DNA of 64,000 nt from Gnetum montanum (Eukaryota > Streptophyta > Gnetopsida > Gnetales > Gnetaceae), in contig MNCI01023765.1 in assembly GCA_015680685.1 (NCBI GenBank), positions 467,264-531,263 on the forward strand, written 5' to 3'. Of the stretch, positions 1-12,800 are shown in pieces. Positions within the stretch are counted from its first letter, which is position 1, and each line of letters starts with the position of its first letter. The position numbers and the translations under genes are program-made. The notes beneath the pieces are model-generated. The model searched no databases. It worked only from the letters and a program-made list of their open reading frames with translations, and was not told where the DNA came from.

Positions 1-101
1 TCCATGAGGTGTGTAGGCACTTAGTCTACAAAGTTCAATCAGATTGGCGTACTATGCTCGTATTCATATGGTTGAGTGTAGGGGTACCTCACCACTCATC
101 A
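1..101 (+). repeat. Element A 5' LTR, right end only
   Basis: It aligns with 6203-6304, sharing the starting TCCATGAGGTGTGTAGGCAC and the terminal CCACTCATCA. The LTR ends with CA at 101, one base before the primer binding site. The rest of this LTR lies upstream of the window. Confidence 0.88.
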
Positions 102-102
102 T

Positions 103-119
103 TGGCGTCGTTGCCGGGG
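103..119 (+). other. Primer binding site of element A (tRNA-Asp type)
   Basis: TGGCGTCGTTGCCGGGG differs at one base from the complement of the 3' end of plant tRNA-Asp, TGGCGCCGTTGCCGGGG. It lies one base after the LTR end. tRNA-Asp priming is known for Athila and related plant gypsy elements. Confidence 0.85.
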
Positions 120-244
120 ACTAAGTGTTTGTGCGCTAAGTAGAACATAGGAAATTACTCACATCGTTGGGAGCTTAAATGAACCTTAGGTTTAATTAAA
201 CAAAAAATAATATAATGGTTAAATAGCACACCAAATAAGACACA

Positions 245-3200
245 ATGTCTTCTTCCTCATCTCACAAGAGCATCACACCACCTAGGGACAATACAAGAGA
301 CAATCGGAAATCTAAAAGACATAACCAAAATCCGCTAGTTCCTCAACAATATAGGGTGGTATATACTCATCCTGATGAGTACATACCTAATTTTACTTTT
401 ATCCTCCATCAGGATGAATAGATGTGTTGGAGAGACTTGCAAGGTAACATAGTGTTACCTCCAAATCGTGCAGTCCCCAACATGCTCCTCTGTGCTTTAG
501 CATAAATCGACATGACTCAGCTCTATGTTGAGTACGTTATAGGAGATTTTGACACGAGGGATTATCATCCCACATTAGCACAAAATTTAAGGGACTCAAG
601 GTAGGAGAGCCATCATACATTGTTGAAGGGCACGGAGGTCCCGCACATCCTAAGTGAAATTGGAGATGGTGAACCACTTATAAAAGGTTCTCTATCGAAA
701 GATGTTTCCCCTCCTAACGATAGTGAGGAGGTGGAGTATCAAAACCTACACTCCATGATACACAACCCTAGTTCTGATCCCTGTGAATGCCAACTATTCA
801 CTGAGTGAACAACAACACATGACAAGGACAGGCACTTTGATCGTCATCATGATCAAGGCAGGGAACACTGAAGAGAAGGTAGGAAACATTGTCATGGCAA
901 TGGTTCTCCTTCTTCTTTCCCTTCATCACATCACTCACCCACTCCTTCCACATCAAGGTGTAGTCATAAAGAGCATAACGATGAGGATAGAGGTAGACAA
1001 AATGAGAGACCTCAACTAGAGAGTCAAGAGAGAGGACAAGGGCAGTCTAGAGAGTCTAGGCATGAACGAAGGGAAAGTAGGGAACAACATAGACGTCATA
1101 GATGTCATGAAAGAGATGATCATGATGAACCCCTACTTGCCACCTAAAGAATCCTAAATATAATGGAGGCAGTGAGAATACCAACAAGGCATCAAAAGGA
1201 TAGCTGGATCAAGCGCTTAGAGATGAACAATATCCCATGCTTCGAAGGGGGATATAACGTGGATCCGAAAAATCACTTACAAGCATTCCATGATGCCTAC
1301 ACCTTGCAAAACATAGAAAATAAGTGGAAAAAATTGAATTTTTTTCCTAGGACACTCATAAAGGAAGCAGAGAATTGGTACTGGTCCTTAGAGCTGGAAA
1401 CCATCAGGAGGTGGAGTAAGATGTTAGAACTCTTCAATGATAAGTATCAAGCGTACTCCAGAGTGTCTATTTTGCGTAAGCAAATCCAAGGATGGAAGCA
1501 AGGTACTCATGAACCCTTGGATGCTACCATGGGCTGCTACTATGCATTATTACATCATTTCCCAAGCCATGGTTATGCACAGTGGGATCAACTCCGCCAC
1601 ATCGTAAATGGGCTAAGGTACGAAACTAGGAGAACCCTTAGGACATATGCCCAAGGGAGACTATCAAAACATAGATTCCATGAAGTTCATCGCTTATTGG
1701 AACAAGTAGTCAAAGAAGAAGGGGAGCTATGAAAAAGAGAAAGCATGGAAGAATATAACCGTGATCCCTCTCTTTGAAAGAAGGGAGTGAGATTTTACGA
1801 TGAAGAGGATGAGTCACCACTTGAATAGTTGGTGAACTAAAAAACCTTGCCGCTTCAGAAGCTAACAACAAAAGTATTGGCTAAGGTAGATGAAGTATGG
1901 AGCTCCTTAGACAATAAAATTTAAATTTTCCTAAAGATTGTAGAGGAGTCTAAAGAGGAACAAAGTAGTGACAAGGATAAGAAAAAGTGGAGAGATTCAG
2001 GCCCTGCACGTGACAAGGGTAAGGGAAAAATAACTATCTCTGATGAAGTTGTGGACTCAAACATAGACAATGATGGTGGATGTGAGATCTACTAATATGA
2101 CCATCCTAAGGGATGTTGTCCAATCATCTCACATCTGCAAGAGTCTGGGGTGTATGCACTCAACCCGAGACTCAACAGACGGTAGACACCCTGAAGGTTA
2201 CCTTATTCCCAAGGTAACCCAAGATAGTTCCACTAACCATTGACATACTATCCAAGTGGAACTCCACCATAACCCATCAAACAACATCAGTAGTGGAAAT
2301 ACCCACAGTCATGGGGGATGCCACCGCCAAAACAAAAATACCCTTAGTGGCAACCTGATTCTTATGGTTAGTATGTGCAGTAGCCGATTTCTCCAAGTGA
2401 CTCTATGGGTCACACAATTCTGCAACGTCACTACCAAGTTTAGGAGTACTTTATAAGGACTCCCTCTCCTCTGGGAGATGCTCCATACCCATACCATCCT
2501 CCTAATCCATCCACACCTCTTCCACTGGTAGTTCCCATAACACCTCCTGCTCCAACAATGCAAGGGGAACTCCCCACTCAACTGCAGCAACGCAACGCTA
2601 CGAGAGCCGTAAACATCCAACCCACTACTAGTTCTAACAACTGCAAAAAGAGAAGATATTTCTTCAAAACCAAAAGTCCAAACAAGCTCTCACAATAACA
2701 AGCGGTTACTCCTCCAACACACAAGGCTTCGGAGCATCCTTCAGTCCAACATCAAAGCTTAATGCATATGGTTATGTTAACACATACCATAACCGACTGG
2801 ATCAAGGTAGGCCACCTTCCTAGGAAACTATCTGACCCTGGAAGTCCCTTAATCTACCTCCAAGTTGTCAGAAATGAACCACATAAGGCTCTTCTTGACT
2901 CAAGTTTCAGAGTCAACTTAATCTCATGAGAAATGTATCAAGCCTGGAACCTATCCCAACTCAAGAAGAGCAACATTCAACTCGAGCTAGTTGACTAGTC
3001 CATCACCATTCCCTTAGGATTGGTGGAGGACATTGTTACCACTATGTATGGTTGGTCATACCCAACCGATTTCCTGGTGATTGAAGTCAACAACAACGAA
3101 GGGGACTTCCCAATTATAATGGGAAGGGCATGGCTAAGCACAATAGACACATGCCTAGGGATTTGTGATCTTTCCTTAGAAATATCTAAGGTAAATATTT

Positions 3201-3322
3201 ATGGAAAGATCAAGAAGAAGAAAGTTCCATGCATCACATACAATGATTCATCAGGTGATGACATGGAGGAATGCTCGGCATCTCCTCCATGCAACAGGTG
3301 TGCCCTTCAAACTCTGAGATAA
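245..3322 (+). pseudogene. gag-pro: Element A gag-protease polyprotein, degenerate
   Basis: A single reading frame runs from ATG at 245 to 3322, broken by many in-frame stops but apparently no frameshift. Order: a Ser/Arg/His-rich N-terminus (245-1150) and a capsid-like retrotransposon gag domain (about 1170-1732, with conserved LQAFHDAY and ENWYWSLE stretches). Next come an acidic/lysine linker and a short Cys/His patch near 2080-2150 containing YDHPKGCCPI, in place of a standard CCHC knuckle. A Pro-rich linker and an aspartic protease domain (about 2880-3190) follow. The protease keeps its catalytic Asp at 2897-2899, but the next residues read Ser-Ser rather than Ser/Thr-Gly. The flap-distal motif PIIMGRAWL is preserved near 3112-3140. 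The protein would form virus-like particles for retrotransposition. D gag is its closest relative here. Confidence 0.85.
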
Positions 3323-5518
3323 AGATGCCTATATGTAGCAACCACACAAGTAGTGGACATCTTATGGTTGACAGCTAGTCGAAGGAGCAAACCAACATTC
3401 ATGGAACAAATCGAGGGAACAACCCATGCCAACAATGAAGGCATAGACACATTGGAATATGAGCATCGCTAACTTCCACCTCTTAATAAAAGAACATCAA
3501 TTGGGAGAATTTGGGCACTTCTACGAAATTCAAACAAACGCTCATTATTTTGGATCTCTCCCTTGCAATTCAATCATGGGGGAGATGGCCACCTATGCTA
3601 ATAATTTGGAGCCTTTAGTTCTTTTTAAGTTTTTTTTTTACACATTTTTGTTTTACACATTTTTGTTTTACATGTTTTTGTTTTACACATTTTTGTTTTA
3701 CAAATTTCTTTAACTTTTCTTTTTTTACAACAACGTTCATACTTTTTAATTTTATGTGTGTGTGTGCATGTGTTATCCATCTTGTAAGTTTGTCACCCAA
3801 TCAGTGTTCTTCATGATGGTATGAACTATTTTTCTATTGGTTGATAATGTTTGGTTTCTACCTTTAAGTTATGATGTTGATACTAAAGTATGTTTTTTTT
3901 GATATAGCAGGCAATGAGTTCACTTCATCCATACATCCACAAATTTTTATGGTCTCTTTTGGCTTGGAAATGTACAGTCCCTTTCTAATAAGAACTCTAA
4001 TGAATCAGTGACTCGGCATTTCTCAAACTAAGGAAGGACTCAAGGATTGAAAAGGGTGTGACTTCAAAGGAACTTGATGCATTTGTGTTGGCCATTCTCT
4101 TAGGTTTTTGGATGTTTTCTTCTTGAGTTTTCTTACCGCTTTGACGTTACCCAATCATTGGGAAGCTGAGCAAATAAAAATAACAAAGTCTTTGCATGGT
4201 GTGGTTCTCACACATAAACACATAAAACATCAAAAAAAAGTGAGAATTAAAAGCACACCCCTTAGATGGAATAATCCCTTGGGCTACAAGCACTGGTTAT
4301 GGAACTCAAAATAAAAATGTTCCTTCTCACTAAGGCCCTCTCGCTTTCCATTCTCTCCTCCTTCGTTTCGTTGGAATGGTGGTGGCTCTTGGGTGAAGGA
4401 ATTCTTATTACTTCAAGAGGATGGATTGGTAGAATGCATTAATGTGAAGTCACTGGATGTGGTTTGTTGAGGCCAGACTTGGAATGGGATCTGCTAAGTC
4501 ACATTAATCATGAAATACACAAGGGACTGTACGCCACCTTGTTCTTGAGATTCCATTCCATTCTCTTCTTTCCATCCTTCTCTCCATTGTTCACCTCATT
4601 GCCAATTGTATCAATAGTGTATATTTTGGTGGATGCATTGTTTTCTTTTTGGTAAATTCTTGCGATTAAGACTTTAACTCTTGTTCCAAATGACATTCCC
4701 AAAGCCTACAGACTCTTTGAATGTGGGTTTGTCAGGGCATTAAGGGCATGAGCCTACTTTGGGGAGGACCCACTGAAATTCCTATTTGGTGCACCAGTTC
4801 AATTCTTTCCCTTAACATTTTTTGCAATCTATCTAATTTTCTTCATTTCCATCTTGAAATCCATTTCATTGATGTTATAGTTGTCTCTTTTTCTTCATCT
4901 TTCTTATTCCTTTCCTTTTTCCATTCTCTCACTACCGGAGGTTCGTGATTAGTCATGGGGGTATGGGGCCTAATTTTTTCAATTTTCTCCTAACCCCTAC
5001 ACCTTCGGTAGCCATTAATATTATATCTCAAAACCCGAAATTAGCCATACCACAACTTAGCCAATGGACCTTTCACCGAAGCAAGGTATCAACTGCATTG
5101 GAATTTATTTACCCTTGCTAATGTAAGACTGTGTTGTGTGTGCAAATGGCAATCATACAACAATGGATTGGATCTGGAGGGGACACTTGGAATGGAGTGG
5201 TGCTGAAGCAGCTATGCAAGGAGAAAGATAGATGGTGCGCTTACGGATGGACAACAAAAGGCACAATATTGGCGTTGGTGGCAGCAAAACTTCTTTCTCT
5301 CTCTCTCTCTCTTAGCTTCCAGATAAGGCCTGATGTCAAATGTAATAAGGTGTTTACTCTTGTTGTCATGAACACTAGTTTTGTCTTGTCTTGTAATGAT
5401 GATCTGTTCACATGGCATCCCATTAGTTCCATTTGAGTTAATAATCCCATACCATCTCAATATGTTTTAAGGAACTCAAGGACGACATTTTATTCAGTCA
5501 TGGGAGTATGATGGGATG
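3323..5518 (+). other. Element A noncoding 3' region, no gene seen
   Basis: About 2.2 kb between the protease stop and the 3' LTR. There is no convincing long ORF; short ORFs come from T-rich or TC-rich simple sequence. Several blocks match the 3' noncoding region of element D, for example CTACTTTGGGGAGGACCC near 4755 and near 60920, and GGGTGTGACTTCAAAGGAAC near 4050 versus a close match near 60200. The block is thus an original part of the family. The expected polypurine tract lies just before 5519 and is only weakly purine-rich (GGGAGTATGATGGGATG). A (TC)n run sits at 5293-5312. Confidence 0.7.
3640..3705 (+). repeat. 15-bp tandem repeat (ACACATTTTTGTTTT)n
   Basis: Four consecutive 15-bp units starting at 3640, 3655, 3670 and 3685, the third with two changes, followed by a decayed fifth. 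It generates spurious ORFs on both strands rich in FLFYT or VKQKC. Confidence 0.9.
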
Positions 5519-6304
5519 TGATATCACGTATGCGATATCGTGTCGTCCCCCACGATATCATGGTGCACCGCCAAGTCTATAAATAAGAGGCAGCTCTCCC
5601 TTTGTTTCTCATCTAGATCTAGACCTTAGTGAAACTCTGGCAGTTTTACCTCTCCAGAGATAGAATATTTTCCATGTGCCCACAGTAGGAGCTCCAAAGT
5701 GAATGAATCTTTATTCGAGCAAATATTATACCTGAACAAATGTTTGTGTACAGCAATAAAGACGAACTTCTTGGATAAACCTTGCAGTGCATGGAATAGG
5801 CTAAATAGGACTTTTATTTATTATTATTTATTATTTATCATTTACATGCCTTATTAGTGATTAAATATTTTTCAACCCTTCTCTCCTAGTTAAGTGCCTC
5901 AATACGACCACTTCAAGCACGTGCATTACACTTAGTGATCCCAACAATGATTAGCGTTTAGTAACCAAGGTTGCATTGGTTTAGGGTGTGAATGATAAGT
6001 GGGAATGGATGTTGATGCTAGGTTAATTCAGACTTAGTTAGTTAGTTAAAGTTAGTAATTAGTCTTTTCAACCCTTCATCTTATCAGCATAGGAGATAAA
6101 ACTGAAAAGCTATAAAAATCATATACCTCAGACTTACTTAACCATACACCATGACAACTACAAGTAAGTCTGGGAAGACAATGAATAATTAACCTTAAGT
6201 ATTCCATGAGGTGTGTAGGCACTTAGTCTATGGAGTTCGATCAAATCACGCATGCTATGCTCATATTCATATGGTTGAGTGTAGGGGTACCTCACCACTC
6301 ATCA
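5519..6304 (+). repeat. Element A 3' LTR
   Basis: About 786 bp, from TGATATCACG at 5519 to CTCATCA at 6304. The right end matches window bases 1-101. The left end is placed by similarity to the D LTR and the TG dinucleotide, so it could be off by a few bases. Three GATATC palindromes (5520, 5534, 5554) precede a TATA box at 5578-5585. AATAAA at 5755-5760, in the context AGCAATAAAGA shared with the D LTR, is a likely polyadenylation signal. Confidence 0.8.
5578..5585 (+). promoter_or_regulatory. TATA box of element A 3' LTR
   Basis: TATAAATA about 59 bases after the LTR start and 19 bases after the last of three GATATC palindromes. The same order is seen in the D LTR. Confidence 0.65.
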
Positions 6305-6599
6305 CTAACCATCTTAGTAGCACCCCCAAATAGCCCAAGCCATAACCGTGTGGTGGGCTATAGCCTTTGTGCCTATGGCATAGTAATCACACATCCAATA
6401 GTACACGCAACAAAAAACACAACAAGCATCCCATATGGTGGCATAGCCCACAGTAGTGTTGTGGGCTGTTCAGATGGCACCACAAGCAGCACAACTAGTG
6501 CAACTTGCTATGTCATCCCCAAGCTTGGACAAGGCATTCCAACTCATTCAAACACTCACAATGGAAGTTAGATGACTCAAACTGGCCATCTTAGATATA

Positions 6600-9260
6600 T
6601 TCCATGTGATGGACTTCTACCAAGATGATCCCATTAGTTCTATGGTCCCACCACTAATTCTACCTCTTAGGGTCTAACTTCCTTAATTCACAAAATACAA
6701 TGGTGAGGGAAATCCCAATGCCCACCTTATAATTTTTCATTCTGAATGCCTACTTCTTCAAGCATGGCCACATGCAATCATTTGCATCTTTTCCATGTCC
6801 TTAACTAGCAAAGCTCTTAACTGGTACTATGTGCTCCCTAGGGCTTCCATATCCACTTTGAAATAATTGCTTAGTCAATTTGTAACTTGCTTCAAGTATA
6901 ACTTGAACCCCAAAGCCACCCTAGACCAATTAATGAACATTAAGCAAGGGGCACTAGAGCTAGTACAAAAATTCATACAATGTTGGACCATTTCCCTCAA
7001 TGAAATCCATGAGCTAATAGTAGAAACTCACCTTCTGGCTATTTTCAAAGGCACGGTAAATGACTTTATCAAGTCAAAATTATACTATTTAGCCCTGTGC
7101 TCCCTAAGCGAAGCCTTTGCTCAAACAAAGAGCATACAGGACATGGAAAAGGCCAGTAAGAACCTGGCCTATGTAGCTTATAAAATAGCACTCATACAAA
7201 AGGACAAGGAAAAGGGGAAGGCAATAGCAACCGTTGCAGCTGTGGCTAATGAAGCCAAACCCAACAATACTAAACCAATAGCCAAGGTACATAAAGCCTC
7301 GACCAACAACAAAAAAGAATTAGGTGCTAGCACTACAAGAACCAACCTACCTACATCATCAGCAACCAAAGGGAAAGCTACCCCAAGGCCAAAATTTAAG
7401 TGCAAAAATCACTCAAAGTACACCCCATTGCCTATCAAGCTATTTGAGCTATTGGATCAATTGCTTTGTGCTAGGCACATCCAACACAAGAAAATCTCTA
7501 AGGATGCACATAAGCACCATGAGAGGTATTAAGAGGTCCTCAAAAACCCTTTTATAGCTATTCCAAATGAGCCCTTGATCCCTAAAAATTTTAGATTGGA
7601 CTGATTCTGCAATTATCACCAGTTGCATGGACATGACACAAATTATTTCTTGGAATTAAAAGATGACATCTAGCACATGATCGATCAAGGAAAACTGATC
7701 CTTGATGATACCAACCTCGTGCACCTAGAGAACCAATCAATGAAGGTCTACAAAGACCCCCTCAATGCTAGTGGTGTAAGGCACATCATCAATGCTATCA
7801 ATGTTGATGATAACGTAGAACTGACACATGAACCATTTGTGGTTCATGTGCCCTCTAATAATGCTAAGGCCTCAAGATTGACAAGACTATAGGCCCCTTT
7901 TGTCATCAGGGCACCACCTTAGGCATCCACAACATCCTACATGCTTAGGGCCTCGCAACATGTCGCGACAATGGTAACCTAGACACCTTTTGTCATTAGG
8001 ATGCCAAGACATTTAGACCACCCACATACTAGGGGTTTGTGGTGGGAACTATGTCACATCCTACTTACCCAAAGTCACATCCCAGGAGACCTAATGAGCA
8101 TCTAGCTAACAAAATGATCAAGGAACATATGGAGTTGGGTCCTCCTAAGCCTATCCCCTTGTCAGCCATCCCCATGGCCTCATCATCTTAGACTGCCAAT
8201 GCAAGTGCAAACAACTAACAAACAAGCACTAAGGCTTGAAAGCCCGCTACACAAGCAAAGGTTAATTCTCCTCCCTAGAAGATCCATCTCTTGGGTCATA
8301 TGGAGGAGGTAAGGGCTGCTAAAATAATGAATAGCAAAAAAGATTTCTTGGATGCAACCGCACAAGTTAAACATGCTCTCAAACAAAAGAACATCACTCT
8401 AAGCCTATATGACCTAGTAATGACTTCATCTGCTCACCATGAAGCACTGGTTTGCATGTTAACCTCTATTCCTATCAAAGAGGACATTCCAACAGATGAA
8501 AAGGCCATCCACATTGTACTACTTTCCCCCACAACCCAAGAGTCAAGGTCAACACCCTTAACATTTGGTTATGAGGTAGTTAAGGTTGACCTTAAAAAGG
8601 GTTAGGTGACTAGTGCACCAATGTTTGTAACAATTTGCATAGGCTAGTATAAAATTCATAGGATGCATGTCGATGAAACAACCAATGTCATCCCATTTCC
8701 ATTATAGAAAAATTGGGCCTTGTTGATCAAATCAAGCTGACAAAGACAACATGCTTGAAATCCTTTAATGGAGCACGTGTTATTGTAAATGGAATGGTCA
8801 CAATAGCTTTCATGGCAGGGGAGTAATTCCCCATTACTATTGTGTTCATTGTTGTTGAAGAAATTTCTAGATTCAACCTGATCTTGGGGAGGTCTTGGCT
8901 AGCCTAGTTATGGGTTGTCTCTTCACCTATTCATCAAGCGATCCACTTTCCCTATGAGGGAGGAGAGGCTGTCATCTATGGTGACAATGTAGCTCCCTCG
9001 ACCATCAATAACATTGATGCAAAACAAGGGTCAGAAGTAGAGTTCTTTGAAGACACATCACTCATTCAGGGCAAAAGCCAATGTTGTCCAACTAATCCAC
9101 CTAAACGACCAAGCAAAATGAGCAACCTCCCTAAGGGAGCTCTCTAGGAAAAATTGCCCTTTTATGCAACAAATGAAGGTCTAGGCGAATATTGTCTTGC
9201 ACCTCCTAGGCCTTACACACCTCCTAACCCGCATTGGGTTAGAAAATACTTACATGACTA
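6600..9260 (+). pseudogene. gag-pro: Element C gag-protease, degenerate
   Basis: Gag similarity to element B starts near 6600. The capsid part is open at 6867-7532 and contains KSKLYYLA and EAFAQTKSIQD, both also found in B. A basic Lys/Ala-rich stretch follows. Next is a zinc-knuckle-like patch near 7608-7650 reading CNYHQLHGHDTNYF, in which the last Cys of the C-H-H-C pattern is Phe. The frame continues with stops to about 7892, then shifts. The protease region (8640-9000) retains HVDE..TNVIPF but has lost the glycine triad residue. The protein ends near 9260 just before a CTTAAACTAG-type array. Not functional. Confidence 0.8.
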
Positions 9261-9435
9261 AGGTATCCCCTTAGTTCATCTACATTTTTTGCTTACCTTT
9301 TATTCTTTACTTGTACAGTTACATTTGCATAGTTATTTGCATTTTGTTTAGCTCTTTCATTTCTTTAGCTTATGCAATTTCATTTAGCTCTTTCATTCCA
9401 AAAAAATTAAAAAATTAAAAATATAAGTGACCTAC

Positions 9436-9630
9436 TAAAGCCTAAAACTGTCAACCTGCTTCCTCCTTACACTACAACCCGAAAAGGCCTTAAACTATCA
9501 CACAGCCTGCTAAGGCCTAAAACTGGCAACTTACTTTCCTTTGTGCGATGGCCCAAAATGGCATTAAACTAGTGATGGCCTGAAATGACCCTAAACTAGT
9601 GATGGCCCTTCCACCATGGCCTTAAACTAA
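9436..9630 (+). repeat. Boundary motif array, C site 1 (after protease)
   Basis: Six diverged copies of a 25-33 bp unit resembling GGCCTGAAATGACCCTAAAC followed by TAG, ending ..TTAAACTA or ..TAAAACTG. The array lies between the end of gag-PR and the 3' end of the antisense ORF. The equivalent place in element B (19770-19880) carries the same motif. Confidence 0.7.
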
Positions 9631-9862
9631 TATGGGATCCACAAGGGACCTAATTGCATCAATCAAATGGCAAGTTAAAAATTTTAGCAACATTACATAA
9701 AATACAACAAAGTGATATATGAATAATCATCACATTTCCATTAAATTATTGATAAAATATATAGTTCAAGTTTACATCCAAAACAAAAAAATTTTAAAAA
9801 TACAAATTGCCCACTAGCACGGCTATATCTTGGGCCATTCAGCCTACAGTGTTTAATAGAGG

Positions 9863-12800
9863 CTAGGGTTCTTCTTCTTCCTCTTCATCCACTGCTCCAT
9901 TGGGGCCTGTGCCATCACCTGGAACCTTCTTAAAACAAAAATAAAATAATAAATTAGCTAACAAATAAAGTGACACGCAACTTCATAATAAAGTAAATAA
10001 AAATAATTCAAACTAGACCAACTTGAGAAGGACCTACATCCATGTTTGGGGGCATCCTATCAAGGCCCACCTCCAAGTGTCTGATCCTCCTCACCAATGT
10101 CAATACCCGCAAGGGTCTTCCCTTTATCCATAGCTATCCATGAGGGTGGTCCCGATGAAAATCAAGTAGAAGTAACCTCTCCCAAAGGTACATTAATATT
10201 CCTCTTTGGCATCCCACTCACCACTACGTTGCTAGCAAATAGTTCATAAGCCCGTGATGCGCCAATTGCACCAAGAAATATATATCGGCAATGACGCTCC
10301 ATAGACTCATCTTTGTACCTTTTAAGGTATGCCTCGCATTTTTTCTTATAGTGGTGCTTATGATTATTTTGAGTCTAGCCCCATTAATACACTTTTGCAC
10401 TATAATCCTTCCATTCTTGGTTCTTCCTTGCTAGTAAGTTCATTTGCAGCCTTTGCTCGATCACCTTCTAGGTGGCCTCATTCTTGCCCTAGATGGCTAA
10501 CTAATACCTGGCATAGTTAACTTTAGCTATTCACTAGGTGCCATTTGATTTTTCATGTGCCACTAGGAAATCATAATAGGACTACAGGTCCTCCAATTTT
10601 ACATCTTGGCTTGCCCCCCTCTCATGGAGCTCATGCACCTATTTCCATAGGTGCTTGTTAATGTGCCTGCACTTCCACAATGCTCTTGTAGATGAGAGCA
10701 TGCATTTACTTGTCTCGTCATACACATGGTGAGACACTTACTTCACCTTGGGGGGAAAATCAAGCATAGCATCAACCTGGGCCATCCTGTTTCGGTCCCA
10801 CCACAGCTGGGAGCCTATTATCACATAATAGGCAAAGCAACGTTAGGCATGAACTAAGCAATGAATCAATAGAGAAAAATAAATAAATATAGACATATCA
10901 ATCTTAGGGTCCATTTGTTGTATATGGTCCATCATGTCATCCACCAAGCCTTGCATGAAGGCAAACTTATTAGGAGCCTCTATCCATGGTTACATGCGAA
11001 AGGTGGATGCGGACACTAGATGCTCAGCGGAAATACCGATGACTACAACACAACACACTTAGTAATTATTAAACAATCAAAACTAAGGGTGTAGGGCTAA
11101 AAATAAAAATAAATAAATAAAAACACAAAAAGAAGAAGAAGAAGAAGAAGAAAGATGGCAGTGCAAAGCTCCTACCCAACAAGCCCTTAGATGTAAAAGC
11201 AAGGGGATCACCCATCTACAGGCCATCAAAGAAATTTTCAAACTCACCCCCTTCAAACTACAACAACCCTTCTTCTTCAAGTTGTTATAACACCTTTGCA
11301 ACTTCTATTTCCTATTCATTTGGTACTTGTCCCTTAGTTTAAGGAGGGACATCATCCTCTATGTGCTCTGCTACTTTCGCAGGGGCCCTCTTGCCTACAT
11401 CACAAAAGTTAGGATTAATATTTTCAATAATGAGTATAGTATAGCATGGCACATTATAGTAGTATCCAATAATTTATACTCACTTGCAATTCTTGAGCAC
11501 ACATCGTGAAGCTTCAAATGATTCTTTCTACCACTCTCCTCCACTTCATGTATGGGCTCCTCCATGGGGTGTAGTTTCTTAATCTTTGTTCTACATGATC
11601 CCACCATTTCAACAATGAGTCGTACCCCTCTAGTTGCATTTCCAATGTTCGCCAGTGGGGCCTCACCTGCACTATCACGTGTGTGGTGAGATTGTCCTAG
11701 GTTTCTTCTAGTCATTACAAAAAATGACTCACCAATTTCCTCTAGAGGGTCCTATGCCCATGTGGTGTTGAACAGGTGATAGATCCACACCCTGGAAATT
11801 TGCCTACAGTCTTGCACCACCCATTGCCCATCCTTACGGATCACCAAAAACTCCATGAATCTTTGTAGGAATGTTGTGAAGAACATGAAGTGCATGTGCG
11901 ATCTTGCTTGGAGGTTGTGGTGCAATCTAATAATTTCAACACATAGGCCGCTAGCAAGGTAAGTGGCCCAATTGTACCACATCCCCTCCTCTATCACATC
12001 CCTCATCATCCAAGCTTGTTCCATCCTAATAATCTTTTATTAAGAGAGCAACTTTGGGAATGCACATGCATGAAAGATTGGATAGAGGTGGTAAACCATG
12101 GGGAGCCTCACTTCTTTGACTTGAATTCCCTTGTGAACTTAGATGTGCCTAGCCACTCCTCAGCATCCCCTCTGTGGTCTAAGTCTTTATTAGTTTTCTC
12201 TACAATTGATGGGCCCTTAGAGGGGAAGCTAAAGAGGTCTGCAAAGAATTCATCCATGATGTCAAAGGTTACCCGCACAGCATTGGCCCATGTGATGAAG
12301 CGATCAACACTCTCACTAAAGGAGTCGATGAAGGTAATCATCTTAGCCACTAGGATACTTGGGCTAATGGTTAAGAAAAGGTCCATTAGCCTAGCCTATT
12401 GAAGCTTCCTAGTTATCTCCACTAGGGCCTTATAGCACAACCAATCCTGTGAACTCTTAGCCTCATCATATTTCATGATGAAAGTGGCCTTAATGTGGCC
12501 CATTGCTACCACCGTAACCTCTCTTAACTTAACCACAACTGCAATAGGCAAAAGTAAAGTTAGAAACATAAGAAAAGTAAAGTAGAAAACACATAAAAAA
12601 TGAATGATACACTACTCATGTGGCACAAATGGTGTGCGGGATGGCGGTGGTGATGCTGAAACCTCATCCATGCTTGGTATGCTGGTCATCCACTCAGCAT
12701 CCAACCAACCATAAGCTTGACACCTCTCATAATCCTTAAAGTATCAATGAGGGAGTTTCGCTAGGTCTACCCAGATCTACCCATTCATTACTACGTAAAC

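Larger units (their letters stand above)
1..6304 (+). mobile_element. Element A: gag-protease-only Ty3/gypsy LTR retrotransposon (5' end off window)
   Basis: The first 101 bases match 6203-6304 with roughly one difference in eight, so they are the right end of the 5' LTR and of the 3' LTR. A tRNA-Asp-type primer binding site follows the first. Between the LTRs there is one gag-protease reading frame (245-3322), then about 2.2 kb without any reverse transcriptase, RNase H or integrase similarity. The element therefore looks non-autonomous by structure rather than by decay alone. Element D (56784-61255) has the same plan and shares the noncoding 3' block. A inserted into the 5' part of element C: the sequence resuming at 6305 aligns with the gag leader of element B. 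Confidence 0.85.

Noticed and set aside
3459-3713. 84-codon ORF rich in FLFYT
   Set aside because: Its second half is the 15-bp T-rich tandem repeat; the first half is not similar to anything in the related element D.
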